DNA from: Druceiella hillmani
Lineage: Eukaryota > Arthropoda > Insecta > Lepidoptera > Hepialidae
NCBI GenBank assembly: GCA_039881145.1
Contig: JAYKKI010000016.1
Span: 5,419,001-5,483,000 of the forward strand
Length of the DNA: 64,000 bases
Direction of reading: 5' to 3'
The first letter of the stretch is position 1, and the number at the start of each line of letters is the position of its first letter. The notes under the pieces are model-generated. The model saw nothing but the letters and a program-made list of their open reading frames with translations, did not search any database and was not told the DNA's origin. A program made the position numbers and the translations under genes. Shown here piece by piece: positions 34,661 to 47,511 of the stretch.

Positions 34661-35612
34661 TGAGGTCAGAGCGAAACTTTTCCATTGTCACTTTCGGTAT
34701 GGCATATTGGTCAAGTATTTTTTAAAATAAAAATACAAAAATACAAAATGTATTATATCGCAAGTTTTAAACAGGTTTGGACTGTCAGAAAGAATATTAG
34801 TGGGCCATCTGTATATTGCATTAAGTTAAATTATATTAAACGTGAAACTGCCTTAATAAACGAAAAATCAGAATAACAGAAGACAGTTTGATTAAATTTT
34901 TGCGTTTACGCAAATTAATTGCGATTCCATCACAAAAACTTTTTAAGCATTTTAATGGCAAAGAAATATTTGATAGGTATAAAGTTGATATTTTATGAAA
35001 CTTTAAATATTTGACTACATTTTTAATAAAATAATGATAAAAGTTATTTCATTTCGACTGCCTTAGTTTATAAAAAAATATTTATCGTATTATATGCAAC
35101 TTTTTTCTGTAAGTAAAATATAAATTGTTTTGCTAGTCAACGAAATTATTATTTCAATATTTTCGTAATTGTTTCCACATTCACTAATTGAATATTACAT
35201 GAGGTAACTAGGTGATAATAATGTCATTTTTATATAAAATCGATGTAGCAAAACAAGAATATTATATTATTTCTTTATGTTTTAACTTTCCTTTTCAGGA
35301 TATGACACACGATAGTTTCAGAAAGAAAATGAGCACAACAAAGAAGAAAAAGGTAATACATACGGAGTAATAATAAAAGTTCATGTGCCATTCATTTAAA
35401 AAAGAATTAATCAGAAATAATGATTTTTATTGAAGCAATGATGGAAAATTAAAGTTTCAGTGTTATGATAGATGTTTAATTTGAAAGCATTTACAAAAAA
35501 GAAGATCTGCGTTTTGTATGTTTCTGCAAATTTATGACCTACATTTTTTTAAATGATTCCACTATGAAATCAAAGTTCTCCTCTTTTGTTTTAAGTAGAT
35601 CTAAATCTTGTA
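34661..35612. other. AT-rich non-coding stretch
   Basis: Nothing is recognisable. Confidence 0.5.
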
Positions 35613-35890
35613 TTAAATCAATCAGGTCATATTATGTATTGTGGAACACAATGTAGTGCTGGAGTCTAAATGCTCTTGACACTTTGTAGGCTGTGACAGA
35701 AATTCTTTTACATTGTTAGTATTTTCATTGTTTTTAAGATCGTCAGGATCAGGAGCTGGTAAACCAGTGTTGTGGGGAATAATAAATGTGAGCGAAATAA
35801 TAGGACAAATCACTTCTTTTTTTTGTGATGTAACATATGTAATAGGTGGAACGATACAGAAATAGTAGTCATGATTTGTATTTGCATGGT
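35613..35890 (-). pseudogene. Fragment of a dispersed arthropod ORF family
   Basis: The minus strand reads YYFCI...VTSQKKE...PIISLTFIIPHNTGLPAPDPDDLKN. I recall a protein segment repeated in many insect genomes with the layout CYFC ... YP..SA..PVPH...LPVP.P, and this order fits with several substitutions. A stop lies just upstream of the Tyr-Tyr-Phe-Cys part and the frame ends at 35622. It is probably a remnant of a transposon or retrogene. The family name is uncertain. Confidence 0.35.
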
Positions 35891-36851
35891 TTGTAGGCTT
35901 CGTCTACATCATTGGAAAAGTGAAAGTTAGATATTTTCTTTACAACCAAGTGTAAAGGGACGACGCGCATATATTATTAAATGTGTAAGGCGCCAAATAC
36001 AACCTTGATTTGCAACTTTTCAGCCAATATATTGTAAACATGCAGTCATAATCAACTAAGTTTTTGGTTGTATCTGATTGGAAAAATTATTTCGCTTTAG
36101 ATATAATGGAATTTGTCTGAATTGTTAACGTATTTATGTGGTATTGTATTTTTTAATAAACACAATTGGAGTAAAAATGTACTAACTATTGGGATTCAGC
36201 TTTTTTCGTGTCATAAAACGGAAAGTAATTCTTAAACTCATATAAAAATAAACAATAATACGTTCAGTTTACTCTGAAGCAGTTTTACTGATTAATACAA
36301 TTGACAGGTAATTAATTATTGGTGCATTTCTCGTACTACCATCATTATTTGAGAAAACAAATAATATTATGGGGATAAAAATGAACAGATCAAATTTGAA
36401 TGTCAGATTTAAATGTCGGCCTCACGACTTAATCAAATTCAGCTATTTATATCAGAGAACCATTTTGGTTATTGCTTTGGATTATTATTTTTCCAGCACT
36501 TTGAACCTTCGCGATCGTCCTTTAGTCCTGTTGAAACCGCACACGCCTGCCCATTAACATCTTAAAGAGCAGTGACATAAATTTGATTGGATGATTGTAT
36601 GTTGTGCCCATTACTCACTGCACTTGTAACAACATACTTACGAGAAGTTGTGGACGCGCGCCGGTACTTTGTTATGGGCGTTTATCCTGTGGTTCAAGAT
36701 ATTAACTTAATGATTCCATTATGAAATTTTGTTCGTTAAAACTAACATTTTTGGATAACTTATAAGCTTAAAGCCGTTAGCTATATGTTCTTTACGATAT
36801 TTATACAAGTAGTTTCTGTAGTTATAACGATCGCATATCGATGTCTGTAGG
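35891..36851. other. AT-rich non-coding stretch
   Basis: Nothing is recognisable. 36440-36560 and 36640-36680 are slightly GC-richer. Confidence 0.4.
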
Positions 36852-37265
36852 TATTAACCGTTAGAGTGCCGACGAGCGCCATCGCGCTTGTGCGCGTACT
36901 AACTAAATTTGCCACGAGCGCGACGGCGCTCGTGAAATCATTTGCTGTTTAGCGCGTGGTAGGAGAGGTCGCTCGCACGCATTCCTAATTTTTTATCTTT
37001 CTACGTGTTACATAAAGTTCAAGTTATAATATTATTAGTAATTACAATATAAAAAGGGTTCAGGAAAAGAAACATTTTAACTCATAATGTCGGAATACGA
37101 AAATAATCGTCTTCAAGTTGTGAAGAAAGTGATAGTGGGAGTGACATTGTGGTGCGCACACAATTTGGCGTAATGCAAATTTTGAGTGATAGTGATAATA
37201 GTGACGATAACAATTATTTTTCTGATGCGGAGGATGTACCGGACAGCGAAAATACGATGTGAGTT
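36852..37265 (+). mobile_element. Left end of a piggyBac-like transposon
   Basis: A TTAA (36855) opens the terminal sequence CCGTTAGAGTGCCGACGAGC, followed by subterminal GC-rich repeats and a hairpin (ACGAGCGC-GACG-GCGCTCGT near 36915). An ATG lies at 37087 (SEYENNRL). After a 1-2 base frame change the sequence continues ESDSGSDIVV ... SDAEDVPDSENTM, the acidic Ser/Asp-rich N-terminus typical of piggyBac transposases. It ends on a donor-like GTGAGT at 37259, so an intron or a simple truncation could follow. I found no DDE core and no matching right end. It is an inactive fragment. Confidence 0.6.
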
Positions 37266-39641
37266 CTTGTTCACAATATATATATCCATAATTTTCTTTG
37301 TATTTTATTATCCTTGTACAAGTTTTTATTAAGAAAACACCAAAAAAATTATTAAAATTGGATAATTTTTGGACGAGATACAGTTTTTTTTCGAGACAAG
37401 GGTAAATGACATCAAAAACAAAAGATTTCTTTGGCATTTTTAAGTATATATGAGTAAAAAACCATGGTACAAAACGGTTAATAAACATGGAGAAGACAAG
37501 AAGAGAGAATGAGAAATACACATGTGATCTTAATAGTTTCAAAAGAGTGTATCAAGAAAGTCACGAAAAACAGTTAAAAAATTTTGATATGAAAAGCGAC
37601 TCAACGAAGTGGTTTTTATTAGGGAAAAAAGCTACAATTTTTTCACGGTGTAGGTAAGATATATTTAATGTAAATTAAATGTGTGGGAGTGAACTGTGAG
37701 AGTAAAAATCTTTCATTTTCACGGTTCTGGAATGAAATTGTTATAATTTTGCTATGCTCATTTTTTCCATCCGTGTCACAACTTAACATTTTCAATGGTT
37801 TTAGCCTATTGAATCTATCATACGAATATGAAATTTTTCAAGTAATTGCTTTGTGTGAAGATTAATATGCAGCAAAATATTTCTTTTTTTTATCTCCCAT
37901 ATATATAAATATAGGTAAAAATAATTTTTGTTTGTAATTTCCGTCGAGTATAGTATGGTTGGAAAACTCTTTCAAAATAAAATTGAGATTTCATTAATAA
38001 TTTTTCATTTTCAATCCTCGCTTGTGTATCATTAAACTTCAAAATGACGCGCAAGTGAGAGATTTTGAAAATTGGAAAACTTTCAATTTAAACTATTTTA
38101 ATTAATTTCCAGCAACAATTTCAAGGCATATCGACAACTGTGGAACATGTTTGCGTATTCCGATAAGCACTCAGATAGTTTTTCTTTAAATAATAAAGTT
38201 ATCGAATAAGTAAAATATTGTCTTTATTTTAATAGCTTATTACAACGAAAAGGAGAAAAATTACATAAAGTACAAAATAAAGAGAGAGAAAGACCACAAT
38301 CGCATCCTAATACTTCTGCCATTTATTTACGCATTTAATAAGTTATTTGTTATTATGAATTATTAGTTATTTATTATTATATTATTTATTATTAAAAATA
38401 TAATCAAAATTTTTATAATAACAATTTCTAAAAGCCATAGTGTTTAAACTTTAGTGCTATTAATTACCTCTGTGTCCACAGTTTTAATTTTTAACTATTA
38501 TCGAAGAAAATATTCGAATATAGATTTTTTTCACATTATTTTGACGAGAAATATATACTGATCTTTTACGACATGTTGAATTTAAAATCCTAAAATAATT
38601 TTTACCTAATCTCATTCGACTTAAGAAGCTCATAAAAGAAAATGATAACTTGATGAAAGCGTGCCCTAGTTAATAGAATTAAATTAATACTGAGTAATCG
38701 CGTACCATTTATATGAACCTACATCAATCAAATTATGAAAAATTTAAATTTAATAACGTGGCTTTGACATTAGGATACAATAAGGCAATCGATATTTATT
38801 ATAATTATTTACTGGGAATTGTGTATTAAATCGTACCGTACTGTGCTTTTTATATCTACATAATTTACAAAATTGTACATAATCTAAATTTAATACCTCA
38901 ATTTAAATAAGTGGCGCATTGAATGTTGTCGTTCATATACCGTTATAAATATTGTGTCGAACAAATCGTCCCATTTATTGTTACCGTTTTGTTATAAAGG
39001 AAGTGATTGATTTATATAGAGGTGATTTGTCCAGTAAATTGTAGACTTTATTGTGATCATCGCATGGTGATATCTGACACCATTATAAAAAAAACAAAAC
39101 TTGTTGCACTAAAACGGCACTTAAGACAAAGAAAGCTTTGCACTGCTTTCCTTTATTTAATTGAACAAAATTGAGTTCAACCCTTGTTTTGACTAGTAAC
39201 AAAGGCTGCTCATAGTCTATTTATTTTTTAATTAGAAATTATATATTTGCAATAAATCATTTGGTGTAATTTTTTTTAAATAAATTCGTGTTTTTATCCA
39301 TTAAACTTAATTATATTACTTAATATACCTAAAATAATAAATAAGTGAAATAAAGCCGGTTGAAAAGTTGAATATGGTTTTTCATTACTAAGATAGTAAG
39401 TGATAGTTGGATGTTTTTGTTTACCTATTTTGTTACGAAAAAAGCAGTTATATGAAACAGCGTACGTTAGATAAATATTTTTCCTTTAAATTATTGGAAA
39501 AAACTTTTTGGGATAGTATTTCGATTTGCGTAAAAAACTTTGTAACAATAAAAAAAAACCAAAATAAAACAAAGCGCTGGTTCTAATAGAAACTTAATTA
39601 GCTTTTTTGATAAAATTTAATTTTATTACATTAATAATACA
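37266..39641. other. AT-rich non-coding stretch
   Basis: The 160-codon minus-strand frame 37060-37542 overlaps the piggyBac fragment antisense and is not supported by any domain. No other gene or repeat is recognised. Confidence 0.45.
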
Positions 39642-39655
39642 GTGCCATCTTCTGG
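39642..39655 (-). promoter_or_regulatory. Candidate CTCF-type motif
   Basis: Read on the minus strand the bases are CCAGAAGATGGCAC, close to CCASNAGRKGGCRC. A single motif match only. See also 2873. Confidence 0.25.
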
Positions 39656-39734
39656 TAGAATTTCGGTGAGGGATTAGTTTTGTTTTACAACGTTATCTAC
39701 GTATCTAATTTAGATAACGTACCTACTTATATCC

Positions 39735-39800
39735 GATATCATCATCATCAACGACCTGTCTCAGTTCGCCGCTGGACGTAGAACTCTTTAATTTGGCGAA
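39735..39800 (+). repeat. Lepidopteran repeat fragment
   Basis: ATCATCATCATCAACGACCT followed by TTCGCCGCTGGACGTAGAAC matches, with changes, a well-known moth and butterfly repeat (CATCATCA...CTGCTGGACGTAGGCCTC). Confidence 0.6.
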
Positions 39801-39944
39801 ATTCTAATAATGTAATAAAAAAAGACATATTAAACTTGACATTTGGCAGCCATTTTTTTGCAGTGAAAGTAATTTAGAAACTTATTTTTTTTATTGAATT
39901 AATTTGAGTAGTCTCTGTAATTGTTAAATACGTACATTGTTTTT

Positions 39945-40310
39945 TTTGGGTATCCTTTACTTAACGAAAAAATATTTAAAGTTCACTTTTGCTAAAGTGC
40001 TAATATTTATGTGCCTAAATTAAATATAGTGAAAATAATAAAGAAAACATGACGAAAAGAAATCAATACAAAAAAGAAAACAACGTAAACAAAAAAGAAA
40101 GAATACTAAAAGGTCGTAAACAACAGAAGAGCGTGAATGAAGTGTACGAACATATTTTCATGCATTTTACGTACTTTCGTCTGGTATTCACCAAACGACA
40201 CTTTTATAATAATAGTCATTTGTTCGTTTAGGCTCGCATCGTAGTACTCGAAAAAGGAACAATTTTGTTGTAATTTTATGGTGGTTTGTAAATAAAAATT
40301 GTTGTTCTGT
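39945..40310. repeat. Dispersed duplicate, copy A
   Basis: Homologous to 41073-41395 over about 300 bp (shared GAAAATAATAAAGAAAACA, CGTAAACAACAGAAGAGC, GGTATTCACCAAACGACA, TCATTTGTTCGTTTAGGCTC). The minus strand is open through most of it and reads SLNEQMTIIIKVSFGEYQTK, like copy B. The unit matches no element I know. Confidence 0.8.
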
Positions 40311-41072
40311 AAATTTCTAAAAAGAAGTAAAATAACAAAACAATGATGCAAGTAGCTAATTTTGTAGTTCAATTTTTACGGTTCTGGTTAAATGTTCTTC
40401 AAAATCAATAAAAAAAACATTTTGTCAACGTATTTATAACTAACCTACATTTGTATTGTCTGCATTTTTGTATTTAATTATACTGAAAATTATATTAGAA
40501 CGTTTTCTAATTTCTTGATATTCAATATATTTCTATATAAGTTTTCTTGACATTTTTAAAAACGCTACCCATCTAAGATAAGCTATACTTGATCCAGTGC
40601 AAGACATGGAAATCAGGCTATTTAGATCACTTAGATAGCTAATGAATCGACTAATAGTTTGGCTCTCAGATATTTTTCATAGAGTAAAGTCAAGAGATGA
40701 AGCTAATAACTACACATTCATTAAATATGGCGTACACTAATTTAAAACCAGTTTTTGTCATAATTAATATATTAATGGCATATATAAAAAGATTATGTAA
40801 GTAAGTTACTTATTACAAAGCGATGGTAAAAACGAGTATGTAAATCCATAGTAATAGATCGTAAACTATTTAAAAATCCTAAATATTATAATTAACGGAA
40901 TCAACAGAGTGTGGGTTATTATAGAAAACAATGGAATATTAATTTAATTTAAAAGACGCAAAATTGAATAGACCCCTTAACGCAAATTCACGATTTAAAG
41001 GACATAATATCAATTTATATCGATAATTTTACCATTTACTCTTTGAGATATTCATGAAAAATATGTATATTT
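40311..41072. other. AT-rich non-coding stretch
   Basis: Nothing is recognisable. Confidence 0.5.
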
Positions 41073-41395
41073 TTTAAGGGTATTCTTTGACTTAATGAAA
41101 AAATATTTAAAGTTTACTTTTGCTAAAGTGCTAATATTCATGGGACTATATATAGTGAAAATAATAAAGAAAACACGAGGAAAAGAAATCATGACAAAAT
41201 GTCGTAAACAACAGAAGAGCATGAATGAAATGCACGAAAATATTTTCATGCACTTTACGCACTCTCGTTTGGTATTCACCAAACGACAGTTTTATAAGCG
41301 TCATTTGTTCGTTTAGGCTCGCTTGGTAGTACTCGTAAAAGGAAAAATTTTGTTGTGGTTTTGTGGTGGTTTGTAATAAAAATACTTCCACATTA
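41073..41395. repeat. Dispersed duplicate, copy B
   Basis: The second copy of the unit at 39945, in the same orientation, about 1.1 kb away. The minus-strand frame reads SLNEQMTLIKLSFGEYQTRV and differs from copy A by substitutions and one in-frame 3-nt indel. The plus-strand frame is also shared (RKQQKS, NE, IFMHFT, LVFTKR). I see no clear coding bias over the whole unit, so this may be a transposon or satellite fragment. Confidence 0.8.
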
Positions 41396-42050
41396 TTCAT
41401 GAAAAATACTTCCCTTTCGGAGAGAGATTTTTTAGAAAATTTACAGGGGTAGAATATCAGATATATGCTATTAAAAGCTACTGTCTAATGTAAAAAAAAA
41501 ACTAATCGAAAAGATTTGTTAAGTACGATTAGAAAGTGTATCATAAGACTTCTCTACACTCTTGGGTATATATAAATATTAAAGGCTATCTATAATTTCA
41601 ATAAGACTATTTGTAAATATTAATATTTTATTTTTCAACAAGCTAATATATTGCCCAGTATATATTTCACGGTCGTGAAAGTATTGTGTATATTAAATAA
41701 AAGTATGAAGTTTATAATCTTTGCTATAGTTTTCCGGTAATCTTTAGGAAAAGTTTTAGTAAGGCTAGTGTCGTCATTATTTGGTTTTAGTAGCTTCGGA
41801 AATAGGGATGGGGACATATTTTCTTGAACTTGAACTTTGAAATTTTTCAATTATTTTAACTTTTCTTTTTTTTTATACATAAAATTAAAAAAAAAGTTAA
41901 GTATAAATGTGGGTCAATTATGCCAAATTACATGTTTCTAGGTCAAACGGTTTTTGATAAAAACGTCTATGATACACTGGCAGACGGAAAAGATACGTGA
42001 AAGATAAGGTTTCGATTTTCTTTTTGGAGTAAGGAAGCTTAAAAAAACCG
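41396..42050 (+). repeat. Old LINE-like segment ending in a CR1/Zenon-type tail
   Basis: The run CTATAGTTTTCCGGTAATCTT (about 41725-41745) and the tail GGTCAAACGGTTTTTGATAA ... GGCAGACGGAAAAGATACG recur in the same order at 44460-45005. They are diverged copies of one LINE 3' region. Confidence 0.5.
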
Positions 42051-43082
42051 GAGATGTAAACATTTTGTTTTTTATATTACCTACATGTACACACCCATCA
42101 ACATCCAAGGCATGTGGTAATCGGAGGGCTACGTCCATTTCAAGTTTACTTGCAACAAAAGTATTTCGAGACTGAACAAATCATCGCAAAATCAAAGTAC
42201 ATTTTCAGAAATATTCTCAATTCCATTGTAAAATGTAATGGTAATCGACTATTGGCCATACGTTGAAGTCTCCCATAAAAGTTGCTCAAAGTGACGTAAA
42301 GCAGACAGCGAATAATTATAAGTAAAAGAAAAGTGTCCACAGGCATGTATTGTCATTGCATATTTATTAGAGTTAAAAAGGCATTTTATTAACCTAATTC
42401 CACTAATGAACACTTAGCATACGATTCGATGAGGCGACTTTTTGCAAATACTTCATCATGATAATGGAATAACATATTTTTTACTCTATCCGATAATCCG
42501 AGATATAGAACGTCGAGTATAATATTAGATAATACAATGTAATAAGTCTAAACAGACCAATATTCATACTAAAAATAGGAAAATAAATAGGATTTCAAGT
42601 TCTATTGAGAATAAATACTGGGAAAATACCCACTAATACCGATTCTCTGTAGCTACGAAAATATACCAAACAAGTATTGTAGATGTTCGTATCTGTAGAA
42701 AATCGTTATTATTAAAGTTTGAACCCAAACTGTTTCAATTACTGATACTAAGAAGATAGAAAGTTAAGACAATTAATTTATTATTCCATAAAAATTTGAT
42801 TTCAATGATATATTATTTTATTTTAATCAAATACAATTAACTCGGATATTGATCGATTATATTGTAGCAAAGAAATGCAGTTCAATAGATTATTATGTTG
42901 CTATGTTGTATGAATCGCTGTTCAATAGAATATTCATTATGAATAATGTGATATTGGGAACTAAATAAATTCGATAGCGTTTTGTTTGCCGAGAACGAAT
43001 TGGGTAATTGTTTTGTCAAATCATTGTCTCGTACTGTCGAGTAATAATTGGATTACCCTCACATTGACCTTCTCAATAAGAA

Positions 43083-43084
<2 letters not shown>
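42051..43084. other. AT-rich non-coding stretch
   Basis: Nothing is recognisable. Confidence 0.45.

Positions 43085-43134
<50 letters not shown>
43085..43134. repeat. (AT)n microsatellite
   Basis: An uninterrupted AT run of about 50 bp. Confidence 0.96.
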
Positions 43135-43135
<1 letters not shown>

Positions 43136-43199
43136 CATATCTTGAACATTTACTGTAAATTTTCATATATTATGAAACACCTTTAAAACAGCAGTTGAG

Positions 43200-43615
43200 A
43201 GATTTGAGAAGCTAATTTGGCAACTGATACGTTCCAAAGGTTCAAAAGAGTCAGCTTCGATAATGATTTGTTCAATATATTGCTCTCATTGGCTTGAATA
43301 TTTGTAAACGTCAGTCGTAATCGAAACAATTATTTCGACAAACAAATTTACAGAAGCAATATTCTCACTCGAGTTTTATTTTTTCGTCGGAAATCAATGA
43401 CGGTTTCGGTGCACGGTCATTTATCACGTGCCGAGGGTTAGGTGCGTAGGCCTTTCGGGGTTCACGAAGCTAATCCGGATTATATTAATGTTTGCTGTCA
43501 TCGAGTGCCTTACGTTTGTTTACCTTTTGGCATTTAAGATTAATATCGAGTGAGTCGTCGGAAATAAGTATTTTGGTGGTATTTAGCTGAACTGTAACAT
43601 TATATTATGCAAACA
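43200..43615. promoter_or_regulatory. Duplicated non-coding module, block A, first copy
   Basis: Clearly homologous to 49262-49640. Two stretches are identical in both copies: 43 bases (43323-43365, starting GAAACAATTATTTCGACAAA) and 44 bases (43469-43512, starting GCTAATCCGGATTATATTAA). The bases between them differ in many places. No frame is shared. The pattern of invariant blocks in diverged sequence is typical of enhancers under selection. Confidence 0.75.
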
Positions 43616-43814
43616 TTTCCTAAAAAGAGAAACAGTTATGATGTTCTTGAAGATCTTTTAGGTTCATCTTAAATTTTTCATCAATTCAAGTATTATTTTT
43701 ATATCGGTAATCTATGTTTTGCAGTTATATTAAAAGGTGGTTCCATTTTTAGTTAAATGACTTCACTACACGTGTTTATGATATCTATTTAGTTAAATAT
43801 TTACTACTTAAACG
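43616..43814. other. Spacer between blocks A and B
   Basis: About 200 bp of AT-rich sequence with no recognised feature. The matching spacer of the second copy is 2.6 kb. Confidence 0.5.
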
Positions 43815-44190
43815 CTCATAGGTGACTCTCCATTGTGACCTTCGACCATTGCAATAAAACACTTCAGCGTTGTGCGTCTAGATAACATCCTCAGCTGGCT
43901 GCTTCGAGTCTCGCATAATCCTTTGACTCCATTAATTACATAAACAGGCTGGCAATTTAATTGATGGATTGTAATTTGTTTGCGTCGCCTTGTCCGGGGA
44001 AGTAGTAAGGGATGGTGTACGATATTCTTTTCTCGTTAGCCTTACAAATTAAACGGTTCAGTTCAAAGCCGGAATGGCGTACTCGTATTTCTTTTGTAAT
44101 TTGATTTCTTTTTCAATTATGGTGGATTTAAATGGAAGACATTGTGTTAAAGGTAATGTAATTAATATGATCAATGGCCAATGCATAATA
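43815..44190. promoter_or_regulatory. Duplicated non-coding module, block B, first copy
   Basis: Homologous to 52225-52600. Shared phrases in order are AGATAACATC-TCAGC, CGCATAATCC, CATTAATTA-ATAAACA, TTAATTGATGGAT-GTAATTT, AATTAAACGG, AGTTCAAAGCCG, TACTCGTATTTCT and GTAATTTGATTT. TAAT-rich homeodomain-type cores are frequent. There is no shared open frame. Confidence 0.75.
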
Positions 44191-44459
44191 TTACTGGGAT
44201 TTTCTTTAATAAAAAGGAAATAGTCGTTAAGGCAATTTTAATACAAATTGCCTCGGACAACTATTGCTGAACTGTACCTTTTTAAAACATTTCCTCAAAT
44301 TCTATTATCGTTGTATACTTCGATGCTATTTCTTTCCTATTTAAAACATAATTGGTTGGTTTGGGAATTAGAGTAGCATTTAATTCGTTAAGTATTATTT
44401 TTGCTTCTTTTTTTTACTTAAATAAGTTAAATTTAATAAGTAGAACTCACTACAATTGT
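44191..44459. other. Non-coding stretch
   Basis: A weak continuation of similarity to 52600-52660 is possible (GGGATTTTCTTTAATAAAAAGG). Otherwise nothing is seen. Confidence 0.4.
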
Positions 44460-45010
44460 TTCATATATATTTAGGTACTTATAAACATTAAAGTCTACAT
44501 AGCATTTCTATTAAGCTATTTATAAATGTTAATTTTTCACAAGGTATAGATATTGCCTACTGCACCTTCTACAGGCATAGAAACATGCCATATATTAAAA
44601 AAATCATAGATCTAGGTAAATGGCTATAGTTTTTCCGTAATCTTGGTTGGGGCAGAAGATCCTTTGTTTTTAAATATTTCTTGGAATTTCTTTCTAAATA
44701 TGCGATTCAAAATGATCAATAAAATATTTTTACATTCTTCATTAGATGCCTTTGCAATCAATATCCCGATTATACATGGAATTAAAAAAGTTCTGCTTTG
44801 CCTCAAACATTTTGAAGTGAATATTTTTGAATGTTATCTATAGAGATGTATGCAGGTTGATAAGTTTCATTAGCATGACAATTTAAAGTTTTCAAAAAGA
44901 GCGTCGAGTGGTTTATGAAAAAAACAGCTATGATGGACGGATAGACAGATACGCGAGTGATTTTATAAGGGTGCTGTTTTTCGTTTTGAGATACGGAACG
45001 CTAAAAAAGA
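44460..45010 (+). repeat. Old LINE-like segment with CR1/Zenon-type tail
   Basis: Diverged homologue of 41396-42050 (GGCTATAGTTTTTCCGTAAT). It ends in GATGGACGGATAGACAGATA, then AAGGGTGCTGTTTTTCG and ATACGGAACGCTAAAAA, the standard order of the lepidopteran LINE 3' end. Short frames on both strands near 44624-44843 have no domain features. Confidence 0.6.
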
Positions 45011-47499
45011 CGCTTTATTTATTGGGCAAGTCAAACGAAACCTAACGCGATAGGTCATCATATCGTCCTCATTATGTTATAATTTTGTATTGTCCAGTAT
45101 TTTGCTAATTTTCAAATCGATAGAATAATTAGAAGTGGATGAAAATCGACTTGCTAGGTATGTATAGTATATAAAAAAGGTTTGTATATGTATATGTAGT
45201 ATGGACAGTTATATAAAAAAAGATCTATTAAATGGTGTTAGTATCGGGTAATTGCGGGTCGAATCGCGCGTGATAAGTGTTCTGCTCCAAAGCATATATT
45301 TATAGAAATTGTGGGTTATTAAAAACAACAGGGTTATTTGCGGGCAAACTTGTATGCATATGTAAAGTACCTGTCGGTTACGCGTGATGCTAACCTTCAA
45401 GCCTAGAAAGTTTTGGATAAACCGTATTATGTTTGCATTTTATTAATTAGGAAGTGAAAAAATATGCAGACATTTTTTGTACCCTTTCATATAAGGAATT
45501 TATATCAGTAATTATTGTTTCGCTATTAAATACAATTTATTTATAATTATGATTTAAATAATTAAATTGTTTAAGAGAAACATGTGGGAATTTCAGAATT
45601 TTGTCTGTATTTAATTCGTATTTACACACTTTCCGATTTTTCTGATCATTATTTTAGATCTTGAGGAGAAGAGGTTCCAGGTCAAGCAATTTTGTTTTGT
45701 TTTTTCTTTGAGTTTTTCGTAAACGATATTGTTTGTTTTTACTTTTTTAATGTCGATAAGTTTTTCATTATACTATCTTTCATTTAATTTTTTTTTATTT
45801 GGGAGGATCGGGAGAGGAAAATTTATTAAACACGATTATAAATGAAATACTATAATTTCTTTGCCTGAAATAGTTTTGGAAAAATAAACTCTATAATTAC
45901 GTTATACAGAGTGCATTCAAAGTTTTCGAGGGTGTAGCTGTTAAAAAAAAGAATCGTTATAGATATGTTCATAATGAAATCATTTAGATTCATTCTTTCT
46001 CTATACGGGAAAACTTGATGCAAATCTATACGTTAATTAATTACTGGGTTTAAAACTTTTGTGATATTACAATTAAATTTTTTTTTCGATGCGATCAAAT
46101 TGCATCTGAAATTTTTTCTATTCTTACGGCATACGGTAATAAATGTCTAAGTTGTAGCAAATTTGTTGAGTTGTATGCGCATTTTAAAAATGGCCAAGAG
46201 GCACTGTAGGCGATCAGTGAAGGGGTGCTATTCGCAAACCTTAATGGCGAGAATGTCAAAAGCAAAAATTTGTCTTTTACTGACCAGCATTCGTTGTCTA
46301 AGCATCGAGATCTCAGCAGGAATAACGGTATCGTTATTAGTATGTTCACACTATCGAACACAGCATTCTTAGTAAAAGCAAACTATGTACTACTAAATGT
46401 TTGCTATTCCGATTGACATCGGAACAAAGGCGCGCACACAAGAAAAAAATGGTTCCTGCCAGCCGCTATATGCATCGGATATAGGCGCAGTTATTTTTTT
46501 GTTGTTTCCTATTACGAAAGCTATATTAAAAGCTCAAAGAGCAATTGATAACGTAGGAACAATCTAAAAGGATGTTAATGCAATTTTAAGAACAATTTTT
46601 AAGGAGAATCTATTTATAACATGTATGGAGAAAGGTAGAATGTATGTAGTAAATTAAAAATGAAATATTTGAATGGGGAATTGCTTTTTTGTTTAAAGGA
46701 CTCCAGAGTTTTTTGAATGCACTGTGTGTTACAGCTCTTTAAGTTCCATAATTTTTGACAGAAAACTAGCGGGAATAACAAAATCGATATGTTTCCTTTT
46801 CGTCTTCGGTATGATACGCTAATAAAATGAAATAAACATATTATCATTTAAAAAACCTGCCTCATAATGGTTGAGATAATTTTATTTTTTTTGAACGGTA
46901 AAATCTTTGCGGCATAATATCATGAAGATCATAAACGGTACACAATATTTACACAGTCAAATAAACTGCTGAAGCGAATATGATTGAAACGTACATGTCA
47001 GCAGCATCGTATTGAAATTGACGACTGAAATTAGCGGTATATATGACTGGTACTGACTATTCACAAAATAAACACGATGTAAATTTTAATTTTAACAGTT
47101 TATTGATAATCTGTATATTTTACGTTATAGATCTTCGTAGCAATATTCTCTACAATACGAATGAGGATTATTTTATCGTTGTATCCTGATGTTGTTTTTG
47201 AAATAACTAAATAATTTTTAAACCCAATAATACATGTGCATACAAGTTTTAAAGCATAAATATGAAAATTGAGCCAAAGTTTGTTTTATCGGTTGCTTTA
47301 ATCATCAAATTATTAGTTATTTAAAATCGTGCTAAGTTCTGTTTCAAACGGACACTCGATATTATATATTTGGAAGTTTATTTTTTAAAGGACATTATTT
47401 TTTCAGTTCTTTTACATAATAAAATGTTATAAAAAAAATTAATGTATTAATTTCCATGTCAATGGCTTAACGACGACTGACGTCACAGGTATAATAAAT
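45011..47499. other. AT-rich non-coding stretch with an open patch at 46095-46440
   Basis: The patch 46095-46440 is less AT-rich and open on both strands for 60-88 codons. I recognise no domain in any frame, and a decayed transposon ORF is possible. The remainder shows nothing. Confidence 0.4.
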
Positions 47500-47511
47500 G
47501 ATCCAAGAGCT

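Noticed and set aside
37060..37542. Longest open frame in the window (160 codons, minus strand)
   Set aside because: It is antisense to the piggyBac-like fragment and AT-rich sequence. Its translation has no domain, signal or splice context, so chance is the simplest explanation.
46095..46440. Possible transposase or gene exon
   Set aside because: Overlapping frames on both strands, none with a motif I can name. Recorded only as an open patch.
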